Below, one piece after another: positions 28,501-32,798 of a stretch of 32,798 nt of DNA; within the stretch, counting starts at the first letter, position 1; each line of letters opens with the position of its first letter. Made by a program: the position numbers and the translations under genes. The notes below the pieces were generated by a model. That model was not told the origin of the DNA. It did no database searches and saw only the letters and a list, made by a program, of their open reading frames with translations. The DNA lies in the NCBI GenBank assembly GCA_013388685.1, contig JACAET010000034.1, positions 1 through 32,798 of the forward strand. Direction: 5' to 3'. The stretch comes from Chloroflexota bacterium (GTDB lineage: Bacteria; Chloroflexota; Anaerolineae; Anaerolineales; Villigracilaceae).

Positions 28501-29463
28501 GGCGCGTCCGAATACGAGATTGAAGCGGAACTGGCGCGCGCCTGGATTGTGGATCAAGCGTGGCGCGAAAGTGCGGCCACTGCCTGGGAGTGGATCAAGG
28601 AACAGGGCTATGACCCCGAATCGATCCAGGACGACGATGAAGTACGTAGTTTGTACCTTGCTGAATGGTTGGGCGAGCGTGACTATGATCCGTATGATTT
28701 GAAAGATGTTGAATATGCGCGCATGTCCACCGCATCCGAATGGCTCCGTGATCGCGGTTATGATCCGGATATAATTTTCTATCCCGACGAAATCAATCCG
28801 CGCGAGCGCGAAGAATATGACAAAGCCGCCATCAATGCCTGCCTGCGCTTGTGGATCGAGAGCGAAGGGCACGGAACGCGAATTGCCGAGTCGCGACTGA
28901 TGGAGGTCGCCCAGGAGGTCATGCATTCAACCGGTCATCCCATCCCCACCCTCGGTAAGCAGATCCTTCGTGATGGAAAAACGGGCATCCCCTATGATCA
29001 GCCCGTCACCATCGGTGTCATGACCGTTCTTAAGTTGCATCACCTTGTCGAGGACAAGGTACATGCCAGATCCACAGGTCCGTATAGTTTGGTCACCCAG
29101 CAACCCTTGGGAGGCAAAGCCCAATTCGGGGGCCAACGTTTTGGCGAAATGGAAGTTTGGGCGCTCGAGGCGTATGGCGCCGCATACACGCTGCAGGAGA
29201 TGCTCACCGTCAAGTCCGATGATGTGCAGGGACGCGTTAACACGTACGAAGCCATCGTGAAAGGTGAGCCAATCGAAGAACCGAGCATCCCTGCTTCATT
29301 CCGTGTGCTGGTCAAAGAGTTGCAGTCGCTTGGTTTGGCTGTGGAAGCGGTAAATGAAAACGGTGAAGTGGTCAGATTTGGTAAAGATGAGGAAAAACAA
29401 CATCCGCCCAGAATGGATACGGGCTTGTTGGGCATCGGAGAGAAGTTTGTAGGCAAGCGGTAA
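25567..29463 (+). CDS. rpoB: DNA-directed RNA polymerase subunit beta, with lineage-specific insertion
   Basis: The 1298-residue beta subunit has all the main conserved blocks. These include the rifampicin region [20 protein letters not shown], the fork-loop block [46 protein letters not shown] and [18 protein letters not shown]. An insertion of about 139 residues (about 990-1128) lies after [14 protein letters not shown], where Bacillus has only about 15 residues. It contains three 25-residue repeats. The E. coli position R529 is a threonine here. The ATG at 25567 with AGGAG eight bases before is preferred over a GTG three codons upstream. Downstream, rpoC is missing: rpsL follows after 176 nt. 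Confidence 0.97.
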   Translation: MSSTLPKKSYARIPVNIHLPNLIEVQLDSFERLKKEGLGDLFHEVSPIESYNKGMKLYFPGRGPEAKQWGLKYWFGEPKHTIEECVERDLTYASPLYVSVLLAGSDVPEPIKQDIFLGDFPEMTDKGTFIINGTERVVVSQLIRSPGVYFEAPTDRATGRLLAMSKLIPDRGAWMEFETRKSDYIILKFNRKRTVPITVFLRALAAVDDGMKDSPLKTGSDEELLSLFKDVDNNPERLFVASTFKQEPEWDLSGGQTIAEAALIEFFKKMRPGDPATIENARQFLEEQLFDQRHYDLERVGRYKLNQKLDLDIPIPHRTVTKNDVIRLIRRMIQINNGVEPPDDIDHLGNRRVKTVGELIQNKLRIGLRRMERVIKERMSIRDQEQLSPVTLVNIRPVVAALREFFGSSQLSQFMDQTNPLAELRHKRTLSALGPGGLRRERAGFDVRDVHHSHYGRICPIETPEGPNIGLIGRLASFARVNEYGFIETPYRKVFRVMDADDERLEGRTLRENVVDPKTEEVLFKAGEKIDAKMAKKLAKIGAPVAIKPYVSDQYDYLSADAEDKYVIAQANAPLTEDREFVRERVSSRYHSGFIFSTPDAVDYMDVAPHQVVGISAALIPFLEHDDANRALMGSNMMAQAVPLVRPEIPLVSTGMEYHAALDSGQVVVAEANGEVISVTGNSITVKERGGVRTYPLRKYQRSNQSTCIDQRPAVVKGQVIKKGDIIADSSSTDNGQLALGQNVVVAFVSWEGGNFEDAILISERLVQEDRFTSVHIEKYEVEARDTKLGPEEITRDIPNVGDDAIKDLDENGIIRIGAEVGPNDILVGKITPKGEKELTPEERLLRAIFGEKSRDVRDTSLRMPHGERGKVVDVKVFTREENSDLSAGVDMMVRVSVAQRRKLTAGDKMAGRHGNKGVVSKVVPVEDMPFLEDGTPVDIILNPLGVPGRMNIGQVLEVHLGWAAKRLGYRAVTPVFDGASEYEIEAELARAWIVDQAWRESAATAWEWIKEQGYDPESIQDDDEVRSLYLAEWLGERDYDPYDLKDVEYARMSTASEWLRDRGYDPDIIFYPDEINPREREEYDKAAINACLRLWIESEGHGTRIAESRLMEVAQEVMHSTGHPIPTLGKQILRDGKTGIPYDQPVTIGVMTVLKLHHLVEDKVHARSTGPYSLVTQQPLGGKAQFGGQRFGEMEVWALEAYGAAYTLQEMLTVKSDDVQGRVNTYEAIVKGEPIEEPSIPASFRVLVKELQSLGLAVEAVNENGEVVRFGKDEEKQHPPRMDTGLLGIGEKFVGKR

Positions 29464-29465
29464 TC

Positions 29466-29494
29466 TTGACGCTAATCTCGCGAGGTGATAAAAT
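29466..29494 (+). promoter_or_regulatory. Promoter of the rpsL-rpsG-fusA-tuf operon
   Basis: TTGACG (29466-29471), a 17-nt spacer and TAAAAT (29489-29494) form a strong promoter that begins 2 nt after the rpoB stop codon. It gives the str operon a start independent of rpoB, with a leader of about 139 nt. Confidence 0.78.
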
Positions 29495-29554
29495 TCCCTC
29501 CCGTTGCCAATAGAAAAAGCGGCTATACCCCCGCTCAAATTGCATGGCACTATG

Positions 29555-29589
29555 AATGAGGCCATCGGTACGTTTTAGATGGCCTCATT
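29555..29589 (+). other. Strong hairpin in the rpsL leader, possible attenuator
   Basis: AATGAGGCCATC and GATGGCCTCATT form a perfect 12-bp stem with an 11-nt loop. Only three T follow, so it is a weak or conditional terminator at best. It lies between the promoter and the rpsL ribosome site and could stop rpoB read-through or respond to a ribosomal protein. Confidence 0.55.
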
Positions 29590-29639
29590 TCTTGCGAATA
29601 CACATTAAATACCAATGAGATAGGAACTGGAGGCTGAAC

Positions 29640-30056
29640 GTGCCGACGATCAATCAAATGGTCCGCAAGGGACGTAAGAACAAGAAGTTAAAAAGCAAGG
29701 CTCCTGCCTTGCAATATACGCTTAATTCTTTCAAACAGCGCCGTGTGCGTCAGGCAAAGGGCGCTCCCCAAAAACGCGGGGTATGTACGGTGGTGCGTAC
29801 GATGACGCCTAAAAAACCAAATTCCGCATTGCGAAAAATTGCGCGTGTCCGTCTGACCAATGGCATCGAAGTTACCGCCTACATTCCTGGCGAGGGACAT
29901 CAGTTACAGGAACATTCGGTAGTGCTAGTGCGCGGAGGTCGTGTAAAAGACCTTCCCGGTGTCCGTTATCACATTGTGCGCGGTTCGCTTGATACCACGG
30001 GCGTGGTAAACCGCAAGCAGGGACGATCGAAATATGGCGCAAAGCGCCCGAAGTAG
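29640..30056 (+). CDS. rpsL: 30S ribosomal protein S12
   Basis: The 138-residue protein starts at GTG with GGAGG just upstream (N-terminus [16 protein letters not shown]). The decoding-site loop [17 protein letters not shown] and the second loop [27 protein letters not shown] are intact, including the lysines whose change gives streptomycin resistance. The segment [23 protein letters not shown] lengthens the N-terminal part compared with the 124-residue E. coli protein, as in several other phyla. It is the first gene of the str operon and is followed by rpsG after 20 nt. Confidence 0.97.
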   Translation: MPTINQMVRKGRKNKKLKSKAPALQYTLNSFKQRRVRQAKGAPQKRGVCTVVRTMTPKKPNSALRKIARVRLTNGIEVTAYIPGEGHQLQEHSVVLVRGGRVKDLPGVRYHIVRGSLDTTGVVNRKQGRSKYGAKRPK

Positions 30057-30076
30057 TGTAATGGAGAAGGAATAGA

Positions 30077-30544
30077 ATGCGTAGAGCGAAACCAGAAAAA
30101 CGGGAAATGAATCCCGACGTTCGTTACAATAGTGTCACCCTACAAACGTTAATGCAACACGTGTTGAAAAAAGGGAAGCGAAGTCTTGCCGCCAGGTTGG
30201 TATATGATGCCCTTGATCTGGTTGCGGAACGTACGGGCAAGAACGCTATCGAAGTATTCGATGCGGCGTTGAAGAATGTTTCACCTGTCATGGAGGTGCG
30301 CCCTCGTCGTGTGGGTGGCGCCACCTATCAGGTTCCAATGGAAGTTTCTGCTGATCGTCGTCTGACGCTTGCCATTCGCTGGATATTGTCGGCAACCCGT
30401 GAGCGGTCTGGAAAATCATTCCCGGACAAGCTGGCATCGGAGCTAATTGACGCATCCAATGAAACCGGCGCCGCCATCCGCAAGCGCGACGAGACTCATA
30501 AAATGGCTGAGGCAAACCGCGCTTTTTCCCATTATCGTGTTTAA
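30077..30544 (+). CDS. rpsG: 30S ribosomal protein S7
   Basis: The 155-residue protein nucleates assembly of the 30S head and lies near the E site. Typical blocks are MRRAKPEKREMNPDVRYNSV at the start, NVSPVMEVRPRRVGGATYQVP in the beta-hairpin region, and KRDETHKMAEANRAFSHYR at the end. Length matches the family. AGAAGGAAT precedes the ATG. It sits between rpsL and fusA in the conserved str order. Confidence 0.97.
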   Translation: MRRAKPEKREMNPDVRYNSVTLQTLMQHVLKKGKRSLAARLVYDALDLVAERTGKNAIEVFDAALKNVSPVMEVRPRRVGGATYQVPMEVSADRRLTLAIRWILSATRERSGKSFPDKLASELIDASNETGAAIRKRDETHKMAEANRAFSHYRV

Positions 30545-30575
30545 GGTTTATTGAGCAACCAGGATCTCCACTAGA

Positions 30576-32645
30576 ATGGCACGCGCATATCCGCTTGAGA
30601 AATATCGAAATATAGGCATTATCGCCCACATTGACGCCGGGAAAACGACAACGACCGAGCGTATCATGTTCTATACCGGCAAAACCCACCGTATCGGTTC
30701 TGTGGATGACGGCACTACAGTTACCGACTGGATGGTTCAGGAACGAGAACGTGGTATTACCATTGTGTCTGCTGCTGTTTCGGCGGAATGGAAGGGTTAT
30801 CAGATCAATATCATTGACACACCTGGACACATTGATTTTACCGCCGAGGTGCAGCGCTCTCTACGCGTCCTTGACGGCGGGGTTGTTGTTTTTGATGCTG
30901 TCCAGGGTGTTGAACCTCAATCCGAAACCGTATGGCGCCAGGCGGATCGTTACGGGGTCCCCCGAATTTGTTTTGTCAACAAAATGGACCGCGTCGGCGC
31001 ATCTTACGAGCGGACGATTGCCACCATCGTGGACAGGCTTGGCGCCAACCCGATTCCCATGCAAATCCCCATAGGTTTTGAAGCCACATTCAAAGGAGTT
31101 GTGGACCTCCTCACAATGCAGGCATGGATTTGGGAAGATGATCTTGGCAAAGAGCCCAAGGCGATCGAAATACCTTCGGACTTGAAAGAACAAGCGCAGG
31201 AAGCCCGTGCCAAGATGGTCGAAAAGATCGCTGAGCTTGACGATGATTTGACCATGAAATTTCTGGAAGCTCAGGAGATCGGCGTTGAAGAATTGAAATC
31301 CGCCCTTCGAAAAGGAGTGATTGCGAACAAAGCCGCGCCCGTCTTTTGTGGTTCTTCGCTCAAAAATAAAGGCGTTCAGATATTATTGGATGCGGTTGTG
31401 GACTATCTGCCTTCCCCCGCAGACATTCCGTCTGTCAAGGCGTCAGAACCTGGCAATCCGGAAAACACATTTGAATTGCCAGCACAGGATGATGCGCCCT
31501 TGAGCGCCCTTGTTTTCAAGATTGTGACTGATCCGTATGTCGGGCGTCTGGCATACATTCGAGTGTATTCTGGCGTTTTGAGTCAAGGGCAAACTGTTCA
31601 AAATAGCACCAAAGGCAAAAAGGAACGGATTGGCAGATTGATCCGTATGCACGCAGATCGGCGCGAAGATATTACCGAAATTCGGGCGGGCGATATCGGC
31701 GCTGTTCTTGGGTTCAAAGAAAGTTTTACCGGCGATACCCTTTGCGATACCAAGAACCTTGTTCTCGAAAGTATATCCTTTCCGGAACCTGTTATCTCGA
31801 TTGCTATTGAACCCAAAAGCACGAGCGATCAGGAAAAAATGGGAGAGGCGCTCCGGAAACTGGCGGAGGAGGATCCAACCTTCCGTGTTCGTTCTGACGA
31901 AAACACAGGTCAGACCATTATTTCCGGCATGGGCGAATTGCATCTCGATATTATCGTAGACCGTCTTCTGCGAGAATTCAAAGTGCAGGCAAATGTCGGC
32001 GCGCCGCGTGTTTCATATCGCGAATCCATTACCAAGCCTGTGAAAGAAGTAAACTACAAGTACGCAAAACAATCCGGCGGCAAGGGGCAATACGGTCACG
32101 TTGTCTTTTCTCTGGAGCCAGGCGAACGCGGCAGTGGAATTCTCTTTGAAAACAAAATTATCGGCGGTGCCATACCCAAAGAATACATTCCTGCCATCGA
32201 AAAAGGTTTTCGGGAAGCGTGTGAAACCGGCGTTTTGGCGGGATACCCGGTCGTTGACTTGAAAATCACGCTGTTTGACGGTTCGTATCACGAAGTTGAC
32301 TCCAGTGAAATGGCTTTTAAACTGGCGGCTTCCATTGGCTTTAAAGAAGGTGTGCAAAAGGCAAATCCCATTTTGCTCGAGCCTATGATGAAAGTGGAAG
32401 TGGTGGTGCCTGAGGAATATCTTGGCGACGTAATGGGACAGCTCAACAGCCGACGCGGCTTGATCCAGGGGATGGAAGTCCGCCCGGGAAATGCGCAGGC
32501 TATTCGAGCCATGGTCCCCCTCGGCGAAATGTTTGGATATGCCACTCAACTTCGTTCCGCTACGCAAGGACGCGGGGTTTTCAGTATGGAATTCGATCAC
32601 TACGCGCCTGTATCTCAATCGGTCGCGCAGGAAATTTTGAAATAA
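30576..32645 (+). CDS. fusA: Translation elongation factor G
   Basis: The 689-residue GTPase drives translocation on the ribosome. The G-domain motifs are [12 protein letters not shown] (P-loop), RGITIVSAA (switch I), DTPGHIDF (switch II) and NKMDRVGA. Domains II to V follow in full, with the domain IV stretch [20 protein letters not shown] and the domain V end [21 protein letters not shown]. The gene is complete and of standard length. Its ribosome site is weak (AGGATC), in keeping with read-through from rpsG 31 nt upstream. Confidence 0.97.
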   Translation: MARAYPLEKYRNIGIIAHIDAGKTTTTERIMFYTGKTHRIGSVDDGTTVTDWMVQERERGITIVSAAVSAEWKGYQINIIDTPGHIDFTAEVQRSLRVLDGGVVVFDAVQGVEPQSETVWRQADRYGVPRICFVNKMDRVGASYERTIATIVDRLGANPIPMQIPIGFEATFKGVVDLLTMQAWIWEDDLGKEPKAIEIPSDLKEQAQEARAKMVEKIAELDDDLTMKFLEAQEIGVEELKSALRKGVIANKAAPVFCGSSLKNKGVQILLDAVVDYLPSPADIPSVKASEPGNPENTFELPAQDDAPLSALVFKIVTDPYVGRLAYIRVYSGVLSQGQTVQNSTKGKKERIGRLIRMHADRREDITEIRAGDIGAVLGFKESFTGDTLCDTKNLVLESISFPEPVISIAIEPKSTSDQEKMGEALRKLAEEDPTFRVRSDENTGQTIISGMGELHLDIIVDRLLREFKVQANVGAPRVSYRESITKPVKEVNYKYAKQSGGKGQYGHVVFSLEPGERGSGILFENKIIGGAIPKEYIPAIEKGFREACETGVLAGYPVVDLKITLFDGSYHEVDSSEMAFKLAASIGFKEGVQKANPILLEPMMKVEVVVPEEYLGDVMGQLNSRRGLIQGMEVRPGNAQAIRAMVPLGEMFGYATQLRSATQGRGVFSMEFDHYAPVSQSVAQEILK

Positions 32646-32679
32646 TAATTTCTTTTTGGATAGCAAAGGAGATTCATCC

Positions 32680-32798
32680 ATGGCGAAGGAAAAATACGAC
32701 AGGAGCAAGCCGCATCTGAACGTGGGGACGATGGGGCACATCGACCACGGGAAGACGACCTTGACGGCGGCGATCACGAAAGTGGCGGCGCTGATGGG
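32680..32798 (+). CDS. tuf: Elongation factor Tu, N-terminal part (cut by window end)
   Basis: The first 39 codons read [20 protein letters not shown], followed by [18 protein letters not shown], which is the EF-Tu N-terminus with the P-loop [15 protein letters not shown] lies 8 nt before the ATG and the gene follows fusA after 34 nt. The remainder lies outside the window. Confidence 0.95.
   Translation, partial: MAKEKYDRSKPHLNVGTMGHIDHGKTTLTAAITKVAALM

Noticed and set aside
29464..29639. Remnant of rpoC between rpoB and rpsL
   Set aside because: None of the six frames in this stretch shows rpoC-like sequence; it holds only a promoter and a hairpin.
1..32798. CRISPR array or insertion sequence with transposase
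   Set aside because: No regularly spaced direct repeats and no transposase-like protein were found on either strand.

Overview
The window looks like chromosome of a Chloroflexota bacterium, most likely class Anaerolineae. This is an inference from gene content: secreted proteins with Pro/Thr-rich stalks, a membrane-anchored NrfHA nitrite reductase, several leaderless-type promoters, and numerous palindromic intergenic repeats. No rRNA, tRNA, CRISPR array or transposase gene was seen.

Layout. 1-2091: an FAD-dependent amine/amino-acid oxidoreductase and a small DUF3054-like membrane protein, behind a palindromic repeat. 2092-2512: a gene-free stretch filled by a nested palindromic element. 2513-11535 (plus strand): an ECF sigma factor with its overlapping anti-sigma gene, a zinc-ribbon Nudix hydrolase overlapping a MEMO-family protein, priA, a Chloroflexi-type secreted TPR protein, a polytopic membrane protein, a phosphoribosyltransferase and a Crp/Fnr regulator, closed by a strong terminator. 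11567-15956 (minus strand): a DUF6174-like lipoprotein; a three-gene coupled operon encoding a DeoR-type HTH fused to a NosL-like Cys/His-rich domain, a four-helix membrane protein and a PCu(A)C copper-chaperone lipoprotein; then nrfA and nrfH. 15957-16297: two more palindromic elements, related to the one at 2.2 kb. 16298-19092 (minus): a GT2 glycosyltransferase, a small OB-fold-like protein and a coiled-coil membrane protein. 19249-23635 (plus): bifunctional formimidoyltransferase-cyclodeaminase, an M23 lipoprotein, dcd and an aminotransferase. 23676-25232 (minus): a UMF1-type transporter. 25294-32798 (plus): tandem promoters, rpoB, then rpsL, rpsG, fusA and the start of tuf.

Most interesting points. 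(i) The HTH-NosL fusion looks like an undescribed metal-sensing, probably copper-sensing, regulator: it has a consensus promoter, a perfect inverted repeat over its start region, and is co-transcribed with a PCu(A)C chaperone that carries the full H-x10-M-x21-H-x-M signature. (ii) nrfH has a perfect TGTGA-N6-TCACA site centred near -41, and the Crp/Fnr protein encoded 4 kb away keeps the Arg-Glu-Arg recognition residues of E. coli CRP but not its cAMP pocket. (iii) RpoB carries an insertion of about 139 residues with three 25-residue repeats, and rpoC is absent from its usual place between rpoB and rpsL. (iv) Related nested palindromic elements lie in inverse orientation at 2.2 and 16.2 kb.

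Taken together, the central block (Crp/Fnr, copper operon, nrfHA) suggests respiratory ammonification under oxygen-limited or nitrosative conditions together with copper handling. The right end is core transcription/translation.
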